NCBI GenBank assembly: GCA_005405945.1
Contig: BJHW01000001.1
Location: 8,556,001-8,620,000 of the forward strand
Length of the DNA: 64,000 nucleotides
Source: Streptomyces violaceusniger
GTDB taxonomy: Bacteria; Actinomycetota; Actinomycetes; Streptomycetales; Streptomycetaceae
Reading direction: 5' to 3'
Position 1 is the first letter of the stretch. Each line of letters begins with the position of its first letter. The translations under genes were made by a program, and so were the position numbers. The notes below the pieces were generated by a model. The model was not told the origin of the DNA. It worked only from the letters and a program-made list of their open reading frames with translations, and searched no databases. This document shows, piece after piece, positions 43,337 through 53,358 of the stretch.

Positions 43337-45683
43337 ATGGAAGACCGTGGGGGAACCCTGCTGCGGGTGACGGCGGTGTGGGCGGTGTCCACGCTCACGA
43401 TGCTGGCGCTCGCCGGGATCCTCCCCGACTTTCGCTTGAAGTCAGGCGACGGTGACACCGCGACGCAGATCGCCATCACGGCGGCCAGCGGCGCGGGCGC
43501 CTTCGGGGTGCTCAGCGCGTTGGTGTGGCCGCTGCTCGTACGGGCGTTGCTGCTGATGCCCGCGCTGGTGCTGGGGCTCCTGGTGTTCGTGCTCAATGGC
43601 TCGATGCTGCTGATCGCCCTCAGCGTGAACCCGGACGGGCGCGGCGCCGCCGAGCCGGAGACCGCCGTCGTGGTGGCGGCCGTGATGTCCGCCGCGTCGT
43701 CGGCCACGAGCACCTTCCTGACGGTGCGGGACGACGACGCCTACCGGCGGCGGCTGGCCCGGCTGGCCGTGCGGCGCAGGCGGCGGCTCGGCGAGGACGG
43801 GGGGAGCGACGAGCCCCCGGGGACGGTGTTCCTGCAGCTCGACGGGGTGGGGCACGCGGTGCTCAGGGAGGCGCTGCGGGAGCGCGAGAACCGGCCCCCG
43901 GTGATGCCCACCGTCGCGGGCTGGCTCCAGAGCACCCACAAGGTCACGCCCTGGCGCACCGACTGGTCCAGCCAGACCGGCGCCAGCCAACTCGGCATCC
44001 TGCACGGATCCAACGAGGACGTGCCCGCCTTCCGCTGGTACGAGAAGAAGACCGGGGAGGTGATGGTGAGCAACCGGCCGACCAGCGCGGCGGTGCTCCA
44101 ACGCCGCGCGGCCGCCCGGGCGGGACACGACGGACTTCTCACGGTGGACGGGGCCAGCCGGGGCAACCTCTTCACCGGCGGCGCCGATCAGCTCGCGCTG
44201 GTCCTCTCGGTAGCGGCGCGGCGCGGTAAGCACAACCGCTCCCGCTCCGGATACTTCGCGTACTTCGCCGACCCCGCCAACGCCACCCGCACCGCCGTGT
44301 CGTTCCTCGCCGAGGTGGTCCGGGAGATCTGCCAGTCCACCCGCGCCAAGCTGCGCCGCGAGACGCCCCGGGTGAAGCGGGGCGGGCTGTATCCGTTCAT
44401 CCGGGCGTTCGCCACCGTCGTGGAGCGGGACGTCGTGGTGACGGCGGTGATGGGGGACATCCTCTCCGGCCGTACCGCGATCTACGCCGATCTCGTGGCG
44501 TACGACGAGGTGGCCCACCACTCGGGGCCGCGCAGCCGGGACGCCCGGCAGGTGCTCGCCCGGCTCGACCGCTCCATCGCGCTGATCGCCAAGGTCGCCG
44601 AGCACGCCCCGCGCGACTACCGCATCGTGCTGCTGTCCGACCACGGGCAGAGCCCCGGCGAGACCTTCGCGGGGGCGTACGGGCTGCGGCTGGAGGACCT
44701 GGTGCGGGCCGGCTGTGGTCTGCCCGTGTCGCGGCGGGCCGGGCGGACCTCGAGCGGGGCGGAGGCGCGCGAGGCGGGGCGGGCCGCGCTGCACCGGCCG
44801 GAGAAGCCCGTGGTGGACGGCGACGGGCGGTGCGGAGTGCGGGAGGCCTCCGCCGAGGTCGGGCGGCGGTGCGGGGGGCCGGCGGCCCCCGCCGATGTCG
44901 TTGCCGCCGACGGCGCGGGTGACACCGCCGTCTCCGATCCCATCGTGCTCGCCTCCGGGAATCTCGGCCTGATCTCCTTCCCCGACGTACCGGGACGGAT
45001 GAGCCGCGAGCAGATCGACGCCCGCCATCCCGCGCTGCTGCGCGCGCTCGCCGACCACCCCGGAGTGGGCTTCGTGCTCGTACGGTCCGAGGCGCACGGC
45101 GCGGTGGTGCTGGGCGCGGACGGGGCCGAGCACCGGCTGGACACCGGGGAGGTCGTCGGGGTGAGCCCGCTCACGGTCTTCGGGCCCGGCGCCGAGAGCG
45201 CCGTACGGCGCACCGCGCACTTCCGGAACACCCCCGACATCATGGTCAACTCCGCCTACGACCCGGCGCGCGGCACGGTGCACGCCTTCGAGGAGCAGAT
45301 CGGCTCGCACGGCGGGCTCGGCGGGGAGCAGGGGCACCCCTTTCTGCTGTGGCCGGCCGAGCTGACCCCGCCGGTGGCGGCGGGGAGGAGTTGGTCGGGG
45401 CCGAGCGGGTGCACCAGGTGCTGCGGCGCTGGCTGGAGGAGGCGGACGGGCCCCAGGTGCCGGAGGAGGAGGCAGCGGCTGCCCCCGTGGAGGCCGCGGC
45501 GGCAGACGCCCCGGCCGTGGAGGCGTCGGCGGCGCAGGCCCCGGCAGGGGCCGAGGTGCCCGCCGAGCCACGGTCGACGAAGACGTCCGACGCGGCGCGC
45601 ACCACGCAGGATTCGCGGTGGGACGGCGCCCCGCCGTACCATTTACCGTGGTCAGCCGGGTCGTGCCGAACAAAACCCGGTGA
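43337..45683 (+). CDS. Membrane-anchored alkaline-phosphatase-superfamily phosphodiesterase (frameshifted)
   Basis: The N-terminal ~120 residues hold three membrane helices: 'TAVWAVSTLTMLALAGILPD', 'FGVLSALVWPLLVRALLLMP', 'LVLGLLVFVLNGSMLLIALS'. The extracellular or cytosolic catalytic part is of the nucleotide-pyrophosphatase/phosphodiesterase type: 'VFLQLDGVGHAVLREALRER', 'TDWSSQTGASQLGILHGSN' (nucleophile region), 'ADLVAYDEVAHHSGP', 'IVLLSDHGQSPG', 'SHGGLGGEQGHPFLLWP'. After 'ELTPPVAAG' the frame shifts (~45380, GGGG run) to 'EELVGAERVHQVLRRWLEE'. The 3' end is uncertain: the shifted frame runs without a stop into the permease; a second shift would end it near 45683, which I adopt. Confidence 0.75.
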
Positions 45684-45720
45684 TTTGGGTGCACAGTACA
45701 CCTTCTGTGACCATGTTCCC

Positions 45721-47168
45721 ATGCGCGACCAGCCCCACCCCCGCCGCTTCGGCCTGCCCACGGCGACCGCGCTCGTCATGGGAAACATCATCGGCGGCGG
45801 CATCTTTCTGCTGCCCGCCTCCGTCGCCCCGTTCGGCACCCTCAGCCTGCTCGCCTTCGGCGTCCTGACGCTGGGCGCGATCGCGCTCGCGCTGGTCTTC
45901 GGGCGGCTCGCCGAGCGCGACCCGAGCACGGGCGGGCCGTACGTGCACGCCCGCGCGGCGTTCGGCGACTTCGCCGGGTTCCTGTCGGCCTGGTCGTACT
46001 GGACGATGACCTGGGTCAGCAACGCGGCGCTCGCGGTGGCGGCGGTCGGCTATGTGCATGTCCTGGTCCCCGGCCACGAGTCGAAGGGCGTGAACCTGGC
46101 CGTGGCGCTGCTGGCGCTCTGGCTCCCCGCGCTCGCCAACCTCGCGGGGACGCGCTGGGTGGGCGCGGTGCAGCTGGTCTCCACGGTGCTGAAGTTCATC
46201 CCGCTGCTCTTCGTCGCCGTCGTCGGCCTCTTCTTCTTCGACCCGCACAACCTCGGCTCGTTCAACGAGGGCGGCGGCAGCGCGCTCGGCGGCCTGTCGG
46301 CGGCGGCCGCGATCCTGCTCTACAGCTATGTGGGCGTGGAGTCGGCCTCGATGAGCGCGGGCGAGGTGCGGGACCCGGAGCGCAATGTGGGACGGGCGAG
46401 CGTGCTGGGCACGGTCGGCGCGGCCGTGGTCTATCTGCTCGGCACGGTGTCGGTCTTCGGCACCGTGGCCCACGACGACCTGGTGAGCTCCACCGCCCCT
46501 TCTCGGACGCGGTCGACGCGATGTTCGGCGGGGGCTGGGGCGGCACGCTGATCGCGCTGGCCGCCGTGGTGTCGATCGTCGGCGCGCTCAACGGCTGGAC
46601 GTTGATGAGCGCACAGGCCCCGTACGCGGCCGCGCGGGACGGGCTTTTCCCGGCCGCGTTCGCCACCAGGCGGCGCGGGGTGCCGACCTTCGGCGTCCTC
46701 GTCGGCGTGCTCCTGGCGTCCCTGCTCACCGTGGTCAACTACACCTCGGGGGCGAGCGGGCTCTTCGAGATCCTCGTGCTGATCACCACCTTCTCGGCGA
46801 CGGTCCCGTATCTGCTGGCGTCGGGCGCGCAGCTGTACTTCCTGCTGTCCGGGCGCCGCGAGGAGGTGCGGACGGGGCGCTTCGTCCGGGACGTGGCGCT
46901 CGCGCTGGCGGGCTTCGGCTTCTCGTTCTGGCTGGTCGCGGGCGCCGGATACGCGGCGGTGTACCAGGGCGTGCTGTTCCTGTTCGCCGGTGTGCTGGTG
47001 TACGTGTGGATGGCGGCGCGGCGTGCGAGCCGGGCGGAGGGCGTGGACGCGGCGGAGGCCACCCCGGCGGTCACGGCGGCGGGCCCGGCGGTCACGGCGG
47101 CGGGGCGGGAGGCCACCCCGGCAGTCACGGCGGCGGGCCCCGCGGCCACGGCCGACAGCGTCATCTGA
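45721..47168 (+). CDS. APC-family amino acid permease (frameshifted)
   Basis: About 482 aa, twelve predicted membrane helices. MRDQPHPRRFGLPTATALVM begins the transporter; 'GNIIGGGIFLLPASVAPFGT' is the unwound helix-1 substrate site of APC carriers (GxGI..LP). 'AAAILLYSYVGVESASMSAG' is helix 6, then 'VSIVGALNGWTLMSAQAPY' and 'GLFEILVLITTFSATVPYLL'. The frame changes at ~46496 in a C4 run (STAP-FSDAVDAMFGGG). The C-terminal tail is a tandem repeat (ATPAVTAAGP). Resembles arginine/ornithine or lysine exchangers (AdiC/ArcD-like); substrate not certain. A promoter-like AT-richer stretch precedes ATG. Confidence 0.87.
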
Positions 47169-47203
47169 GCGCGCCACGCCCGTATCGGGTGTAAGCAGGA
47201 GGT

Positions 47204-48309
47204 ATGCGCGTTTCGCCGGATCTCACCCGTATCGGTGGGGAAACGCGGTCGGGCCGGGCGCTGTTCGCCGTTCCGCTCGCGCTCATCCTGGCGGTCACGC
47301 TGAGCGATCTCACGGCGCCGCCCAGCGTCCACCTCGGCCCCTTCCTGATCGCGGCACCCGCGATCACCGCCTCCTTCGCGGGCGCGGGCGGAACCGCCGT
47401 CATCGGAGCCCTCGCCGTGGCGGCCCAGATCGTCATCGGCGCGTTGCACGGCGGTCTGATGACCGCCAACCACCAGGCGCAGCTCGTCGCCCTGATCGCG
47501 ATCTCGGGACTGGTGACCAGCTTCCGCTACGTCACCGACCGGCACCGGCGCCGGCTGGGCCAGGTGCGATCAGTGGCCGTGGCCGCGCAGGAGGTGCTGC
47601 TGCGGCCGCTGCCCGAACGGATCGGGGAGCTGAGGATCGCCTCGCTGTACCTCGCGGCCGACGAGGAGGCGCAGATCGGCGGCGATCTGTACGCCGCCGT
47701 CCGTACCGAAGGGGCGACCCGGCTGGTCATCGGGGACGTACGGGGAAAAGGGCTGGCCGCGATCGGCGACGCCGCCGTGCTGATCGGGGCCTTCCGGGGG
47801 TCCGCCTACCGCAATCTCTCCCTGCCGGGCATCGCCGCCCACATGGGCAACGCGATGTGCTGGAACTGGTACCACCTCGGCGGTGAGGAGCGGTATTTCC
47901 TGGAGTCCTTCGTGACCGCCGTGGTGCTGGACATCTACGACGACGGCCCGGTGACGGGGATGGTGAACTGCGGCCACCCCCACCACTGCTGCTGCACAAG
48001 GGCGTGGTCGCGACGCTGGAGGTGGGCGAGCCCGCGGTGCCGCTGGGCCTGGAGGTGTCGAGCGAGGGGGACTACCAGGTGGAGATGTTCCGCTTCGAGT
48101 ACGGCGACCTTCTTGTGCTGCACACCGACGGGGTCAACGAGGCCCGGGACGAGAGCGGCGCCTTCTATCCGCTCCCCGAACGGCTCGCGGGGTGGAAGGG
48201 CGGCAGCCCGCAGTCGCTGGTGGATTTTCTCCACGCCGATCTGCTCCGGCACACCGGCGGGGTCGTCAACGACGACGCGGCCATCGTGGTGATCGCCCGC
48301 TGCGCCTGA
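47204..48309 (+). CDS. Membrane PP2C/SpoIIE-type serine phosphatase (frameshifted)
   Basis: About 368 aa. N-terminal ~110 residues are membrane-embedded ('ALFAVPLALILAVTLSDLTA', 'IAAPAITASFAGAGGTAVIG', 'LVALIAISGLVTSFRYVTDR'). The SpoIIE phosphatase follows: 'AAQEVLLRPLPERIGELRIA', 'EAQIGGDLYAAVRTEGATRL', 'VIGDVRGKGLAAIGDAAVLI', 'LLVLHTDGVNEARDESGAFY', 'VVNDDAAIVVIARCA'. One base is missing at ~47979 (caccccca), where repair gives 'NCGHPPPLLLHKG'. Family members dephosphorylate anti-anti-sigma factors; no partner is adjacent. Lies 36 bp after the permease gene. Confidence 0.88.
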
Positions 48310-48383
48310 GCCACCGCGCCCGAGCCACCGCGCCTGAGCCACCGCGCCCGAGCCGCCGCCCTCTCCCCGTTGATCCCGTTCCG

Positions 48384-49421
48384 CTACCCCCTCGCCTCCG
48401 TGATCTGGACGCGTTCCCCCTGAGCCGGGGCGGCCTCCGGCGCCCGCCGCGACCACCGGCCCGCGAAGATCGCACACACCATCAGCTGCAGCTGGTGGAA
48501 GAGCATCAGCGGCAGGATCACCGGCCCGGCCGCGTCCCCGAACAGCACCGCCGCCATGGGCAGCCCCGTGGCCAGGGACTTGTTGGAGCCGCAGAAGACG
48601 ATGGTGACGCGGTCCTCCCGGCGGAAGCCCAGCCGTCGCGCGGTGAACGACGTCGTGGTGAGGGCCAGCCCCAGCACGGCCGCGGCCAGACCCAGCAGCG
48701 CCAGCAGCCGGGCCGGGGTGATCTGGTTCCAGATGCCCTCCGTCATGCCCCGGCTGAACGCCGTATAGACCACGAGCAGGATCGAGCCACGGTCCAGCAG
48801 GGCGAGCACTCTCTTGTGGCGGCCGATGAACGGCGCGGTCCAGCGGCGCAGCGCCTGCCCGGCGAGGAAGGGGAGCAGCAGCTGGGTGGCGATGGCCAGC
48901 AGCCCATCGGCCGAGAAGCGGACGTCCGAGCCGATCAGCCACGCCGCGAGCAGCGGGGTGACGATCATGCCGAGCAGACTGGAGTACGTCCCCGCGCAAA
49001 TCGCGGCCGGGACATTGCCCCGGGCGGTGGAGGTGAGGGCGACCGACGACTGGACGGTCGAGGGCACCACACACAGGAAGAGCAGACCGGTGTAGAGCTG
49101 GTCGGTGAGGAGGAACGGGGCCAGGCCCCGCGCGGCCAGCCCCAGCAGCGGGAAGAGCACGAAGGTGCTCGCGCCCACCACCAGGTGCAGCCGCCACTGC
49201 CGCAGCCCGTTCAGCGCCTCGCGGGTGGACAGCCGCGAACCGTAGAGGAAGAAGAGCAGCCCGATCGCGATGTCCGCGGCATCGCCGACGGCCGTGGCCG
49301 CCGCCCCGCTCGCGGGCAGCAGCGCCGCCAGCGCGACCGTCCCGAGGAGGGCGGCGACATAGGGGTCCACCGCCCTCCCGAGCCGGCCCGGCCACGACAG
49401 CGGCCAGGACGAACGTCTCAC
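48384..49421 (-). CDS. Bile acid:sodium symporter family (SBF-like, YfeH type) transporter
   Basis: About 345 aa, ~10 membrane helices: 'DPYVAALLGTVALAALLPAS', 'IAIGLLFFLYGSRLSTREAL', 'LCVVPSTVQSSVALTSTARG' (conserved crossover motif), 'VFCGSNKSLATGLPMAAVLF'. Members move organic anions. GTG at 49421 is chosen (ggagg 11 nt before); GTG at 49430 is possible. It lies immediately after the stop of the small secreted protein gene, implying coupling. The C-terminus 'EAAPAQGERVQITEARG' is cytosolic. Confidence 0.87.
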   Translation of the reverse strand: MRRSSWPLSWPGRLGRAVDPYVAALLGTVALAALLPASGAAATAVGDAADIAIGLLFFLYGSRLSTREALNGLRQWRLHLVVGASTFVLFPLLGLAARGLAPFLLTDQLYTGLLFLCVVPSTVQSSVALTSTARGNVPAAICAGTYSSLLGMIVTPLLAAWLIGSDVRFSADGLLAIATQLLLPFLAGQALRRWTAPFIGRHKRVLALLDRGSILLVVYTAFSRGMTEGIWNQITPARLLALLGLAAAVLGLALTTTSFTARRLGFRREDRVTIVFCGSNKSLATGLPMAAVLFGDAAGPVILPLMLFHQLQLMVCAIFAGRWSRRAPEAAPAQGERVQITEARG

Positions 49422-49422
49422 A

Positions 49423-49875
49423 TCAATCACCGCCTCCGGCCTGCCACGGCGGGTGGCCGATCTGCGGCAGCACCGGATCCGCGCCGGTGATGTCACCGGC
49501 CAGGACGTCGATGGCGCCTCCGCCCCCGTCGTGGTCGCTGCCCGCCGTGCCGCGGCTCAGCAGCAGGGTGTTGAGGGTGCGGTCGACCTCCAGCCAGGAG
49601 TCGGCGCCGGAGTTGTCGATGACCACGAGACCGTTGTGCTGGTCGGAGGCCGGCGCGGCCTCCTCTGGTTCGTAGTCCTCGTCGTGCGGGGTGTCCGCGG
49701 GCGGCGGCGTCGCCCTGGCGGGGGCCGCGGGGCCCGCGCACAGCACGCTCGCGGCGGCCGCGAGGAGGAGCCCCGCCGTGGACGGACGGACCGCGAGGAT
49801 GTCCTTGCGGGGTTTGCGGCGCCGGCCGGGGCCGGGCCCGAGGAAGGCCGAGGGCATGCGCACGACCCTCGTCAT
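49423..49875 (-). CDS. Small secreted protein, unknown
   Basis: A 150-aa exported protein not assignable to a family. After a basic N-region (GRRRKPRKDI) comes 'AGLLLAAAASVLCAGPAAPA' with cleavage likely after PARA. The mature ~90 residues are acidic near the start (DTPHDEDYEPEEAAP) and end with 'NGLVVIDNSGADSWLEVDRT', 'LNTLLLSRGTAGSDHDGGGG' and a Pro-rich tail. Start ATG overlaps the upstream enzyme's stop and its own stop abuts the symporter GTG, so the three genes form one tightly coupled operon. Confidence 0.65.
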   Translation of the reverse strand: MTRVVRMPSAFLGPGPGRRRKPRKDILAVRPSTAGLLLAAAASVLCAGPAAPARATPPPADTPHDEDYEPEEAAPASDQHNGLVVIDNSGADSWLEVDRTLNTLLLSRGTAGSDHDGGGGAIDVLAGDITGADPVLPQIGHPPWQAGGGD

Positions 49876-50737
49876 CCGACCCTGGCGGGCTGACGGTCCC
49901 GTGGTGCCTGCTGATGTTCTTCTCCAGCAGCTCCGTGGCGCTCTTGACCCCGATGGCCCCGGTCTGCCGGGTGTCCGGCAGCCGCCCGTCCGCCGTTTTG
50001 AGATCGCTCAGCGCCCCGTCGATCGCGCCATGGGCGGCGAACAGGCAGGGAGTGCTGTAGATGGCGACATCCACCCCGAGCTCGGACAGCTCGGACAGGG
50101 AGAGCCTCGGCGACTTCCCGCCCGCGATCTGATTGAACAGCAGGGGCTTGTCGCCGATGACCTTACGGACCTTGCGGATCCACTCCACGCTGCGCACCCC
50201 GTCGACGAGGACGACATCCGCGTCGGTCTCCGCCAGCGCGGCCGCCCGCCGCAGGATCTCGGACTCCTCGGTGGCGTCCGTACGCGCCACCACCACCAGG
50301 TCCTTCCGGCTGCTCAGCACCAGCTGGAGCTTCTCGAGGTACTCCTCGAGCGGCAGGATCAGCTTGCCGTCGGCGTGGCCGCAGCGGCGCGGGCGCCGCT
50401 GGTCCTCCAGGATCACCCCGGAGGCCCCGGTGCGCTCCAGCCGCTGCACCACATGGCAGGCGACCTCGGGGTCCACATAGCCGTCGTCGATGTCCACGAG
50501 CAGATGGTGTTCGGGGAAGGCCAGCCGCAGCCGCTCCACGAAGGCGAGCATGTCGGGCCAGGCGATGAAGCCGATATCGGGAAGCCCGTAATGCGATGCG
50601 GCGAACCCGAATCCGGATACGAAGAAGCCGTTGTAGTGCTGTGCGGCGATGGACGCCGAGTACATGTCGTAGATGCCGATGAGAGGAGTGGTGGGAGAGG
50701 AGCTGATGGCCTTTCGGAGGGCATTGCCGTAGAGCAT
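49872..50737 (-). CDS. Isocitrate lyase / PEP mutase family enzyme (frameshift at 3' end)
   Basis: About 288-aa TIM-barrel enzyme. 'PLIGIYDMYSASIAAQHYNG', 'HHLLVDIDDGYVDPEVACHV' (metal-binding DxDDG), 'ASGVILEDQRRPRRCGHADG' and 'KDLVVVARTDATEESEILRR' follow the family. The RRCGH segment is the cysteine motif of C-C lyases (isocitrate/methylisocitrate/dimethylmalate lyase) rather than PEP mutase, so a lyase on a 2- or 3-carboxy acid is favoured. The last codons shift at ~49885; repaired, its TGA overlaps the next ATG. Divergent from the MFS carrier. Confidence 0.85.
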
Positions 50738-50989
50738 GATGTCCCCTTGAGCTCGGCGCCTTTCGGCGCTGCATGACGGTTATGCGATTGCGTGGCTAGG
50801 TCTAGCGGAGGCCAAGAATCGGTAAAGCGACCCGGCGGGTGTCCCCGAAGATGCCTGCCCCGGCTCGGGCCGGGGTCGAACGTTCCTTGAGTGCCACGGC
50901 GGTTGTCATGGGTGGTCTGCGACACGCCGGGCATGTCGCGGCGATCGCGGGGTATGCGCAACAGGCCTGTCCACTGAAAAGAGTTGCTT
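50738..50989. promoter_or_regulatory. Divergent promoter region, lyase operon / MFS carrier
   Basis: A 252-bp gap between divergent starts. It holds a 7-bp GC hairpin (ccccggc tcgg gccgggg, 50859-50876) and AT-richer flanks (tgacggttatgcgattgcgt). No known operator recognised. Confidence 0.5.
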
Positions 50990-52453
50990 GTGCCTGCCCC
51001 AACCGATGTCGAAGCCTCCGCGTCCGCGCCCTCCCGGCACCGCCTGCTCTGGCGTGCCGTCCAGCGACGGAAGAACCCTCCGCTGCGTCGGAGCGACATC
51101 ACGGTCACCGAGGAGAGGACCGTCCGGAAAGCGGTGAAGGCCGCCGCGCTGGGAAACGCCATGGAATGGTTCGACTTCGGGATCTACAGCTATCTCGCGG
51201 TCACCATCGGCAAAGTGTTCTTCCCGTCCGGCAATGACACGGCCCAGGTGCTCTCCTCCCTGGCGACTTTCGCGGTGGCCTTTCTGGTCCGTCCGCTGGG
51301 AGGTTTGTTCTTCGGGCCGCTGGGCGACCGGATCGGCCGTAAGAAGGTGCTGTCCTTCACCATGATCATGATGGCGTCCAGCACACTCGCCATCGGACTC
51401 ATCCCCGGCTATGCCGCCATCGGCTTCTGGTCGCCCGCGCTGCTCATCCTGTTCCGTATGCTCCAGGGTTTCTCCACCGGCGGGGAATACGGCGGCGCCT
51501 CGACCTTCATCGCCGAATACGCGCCCGACAAGCGCCGTGGCTACTACGGCAGCTTTCTGGAGTTCGGCACGCTGATCGGCTACACCTCGGCCGCCGGACT
51601 GGTGACCATCCTGACCGTGACGCTCGCCGACTCCTCGATGGACTCCTGGGGCTGGCGCATCCCGTTCCTGGCCGCCGCGCCGATCGGGCTGGTCGGTCTG
51701 TACCTGCGGCTGAAGCTGGATGACACGCCCGCGTTCCAGAAGCTGGAGGACGAGGGCTCCACCAACGCGGCCGAGCGCGAAAGCCTGCCGTTCTGGCAGG
51801 TGTTCCGCACCCAGTGGCGGGCGATGGCGCTGTGCATCGCGCTGGTCGCCGCGTACAACATCACCGACTACATGCTGCTGTCCTACATGCCGACGTATCT
51901 GTCGGACACCCTCCACTACAGCAGCACCAGCGCCCTGGTCTCGATCATCATCGTGATGCTGGTGCTCATGGCGGCCATCACCTTCGCCGGCCGGTTCTCC
52001 GACCGCATCGGCCGCAAGCCCGTGCTGATGGCCGGCTCGGTCGGCTTCCTGGTGCTCGCCGTGCCGAGCTTCCTGCTCATCAAGCAGGGCGGGATCGTCC
52101 CGGTCTTCGCCGGGCTGCTGCTCCTGGGGCTGTGTCTGCTGCCGTATGTGAGCGTGATGTCCGCCTCGCTCCCCGCGCTCTTCCCGACGAACGTGCGCTA
52201 CGGCTCGCTCTCCATCGCCTTCAACATCTCCGTCTCGCTCTTCGGCGGCACCACGCCGCTGGTGACCGAGGGCCTGGTCAGCAGCACCGGGAACGATCTG
52301 ATGCCCGCCTTCTACACGATGCTCGCGGCGGTCGTCGGCATCATCGCCGCCGCCGTGATGAAGGAGACGGCCCGCAAGCCGCTGGAGGGCTCGCCGCCCG
52401 CCGTGGCCACCAAGGAGGAGGCCATCGCGCTCGTGGAGTCCCAGCGGTCCTGA
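50990..52453 (+). CDS. MFS metabolite:H+ symporter (ProP/ShiA-like)
   Basis: About 487 aa, twelve membrane helices. Signature 'ALGNAMEWFDFGIYSYLAVT' opens helix 1 of the metabolite:H+ symporter family. 'RPLGGLFFGPLGDRIGRKKV' is MFS motif A, 'LILFRMLQGFSTGGEYGGAS' and 'SDRIGRKPVLMAGSVGFLV' follow. Likely substrates are betaine/proline, carboxylic or aromatic acids. GTG at 50990 is chosen (aaaagag upstream); in-frame TTG at 50984 is possible. Divergence from the lyase operon suggests import of a carboxylic acid handled by it. Confidence 0.88.
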   Translation: MPAPTDVEASASAPSRHRLLWRAVQRRKNPPLRRSDITVTEERTVRKAVKAAALGNAMEWFDFGIYSYLAVTIGKVFFPSGNDTAQVLSSLATFAVAFLVRPLGGLFFGPLGDRIGRKKVLSFTMIMMASSTLAIGLIPGYAAIGFWSPALLILFRMLQGFSTGGEYGGASTFIAEYAPDKRRGYYGSFLEFGTLIGYTSAAGLVTILTVTLADSSMDSWGWRIPFLAAAPIGLVGLYLRLKLDDTPAFQKLEDEGSTNAAERESLPFWQVFRTQWRAMALCIALVAAYNITDYMLLSYMPTYLSDTLHYSSTSALVSIIIVMLVLMAAITFAGRFSDRIGRKPVLMAGSVGFLVLAVPSFLLIKQGGIVPVFAGLLLLGLCLLPYVSVMSASLPALFPTNVRYGSLSIAFNISVSLFGGTTPLVTEGLVSSTGNDLMPAFYTMLAAVVGIIAAAVMKETARKPLEGSPPAVATKEEAIALVESQRS

Positions 52454-52474
52454 GTCGCACCCGGCGCCGAGTCC

Positions 52475-53278
52475 CTACGGCCGGTCGAACCGGCCCAGGG
52501 CGGCGGCGGTCTCCGGGTCGGCCGGGAGGAAGGTCTCGATGGCCAGCTCGGAGACCGTGACGTCCATGGGGGTGTTGAAGGTCGCGATCGTCGAGATGAA
52601 CGACAGCACCCGCCCGCCGTGCTCGATCATCATCGGCAGCGCGAAGGGCGGGGTGTCACCGGCGGCCGCCGTCTCCCGGCCGCCGGTCTCGGGCAGCGGA
52701 TAGGCCGCCACCTCGTCGTACAGCGCGCGCAGCGGAGAGGAGCGCATCAGCGCCAGCTGCCGGTCCATCTGGTCCAGCAGATGGCCGCGCCATTCGCGGA
52801 GGTTGCGGATGCGCGGGGCGAGGCCCTCGGGGTGGAGGGTGAGGCGCATCGCGTTCAGCGGGGGCCTCAGCAGATGCTCCGCCACCCCCTCCAGGAGCGC
52901 CGCGATGCCCCGGTTGGCCGCCAGCACCTCATAGGTGCCGTCCACCACCAGCGCCGGATACGGCTCATAGCCGGTCAGCAGCCGCTCCAGCGAGTCGCGC
53001 AGGGCGCTCATCGACGGGTCGTCCACCGACCGCTCCGGATAGTGCGGGGCGTAACCGGCGGCGATCAGCAGGGCGTTGCGCTCGCGGACCGGGACGTCGA
53101 GGTGGTCGGCGAGCCGGAGCACCATCTCCTGGCTGGGCCGCGACCGGCCGGTCTCGATGAAGCTGATGTGGCGGGCCGAGGAGTCGGCGCGCAGCGCCAG
53201 CTCCAGCTGGCTCATCCGGCGGCGGTCCCGCCACTCGCGCAGCAGTGTGCCCACCCGGGGCGGCGCGGCAGTCGTCAT
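52475..53278 (-). CDS. MmyB-type XRE regulator
   Basis: A 267-aa regulator with N-terminal helix-turn-helix ('TLLREWRDRRRMSQLELALR', 'ADSSARHISFIETGRSRPS') at residues ~10-65 and a C-terminal MmyB ligand-binding PAS-like domain ('YPALVVDGTYEVLAANRGIA', 'LREWRGHLLDQMDRQLALM'). The family senses small molecules, possibly fatty acids, and often flanks redox genes it controls. Divergent (81 bp) from the pterin dehydratase gene. Confidence 0.88.
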   Translation of the reverse strand: MTTAAPPRVGTLLREWRDRRRMSQLELALRADSSARHISFIETGRSRPSQEMVLRLADHLDVPVRERNALLIAAGYAPHYPERSVDDPSMSALRDSLERLLTGYEPYPALVVDGTYEVLAANRGIAALLEGVAEHLLRPPLNAMRLTLHPEGLAPRIRNLREWRGHLLDQMDRQLALMRSSPLRALYDEVAAYPLPETGGRETAAAGDTPPFALPMMIEHGGRVLSFISTIATFNTPMDVTVSELAIETFLPADPETAAALGRFDRP

Positions 53279-53358
53279 GACCCGAAGGTAGCCGACGCCG
53301 GGCGGTGCCCATGGCAGGGTGGAAGGGCCACCGGTCACCCGCGACGAAGGGATGTGTC

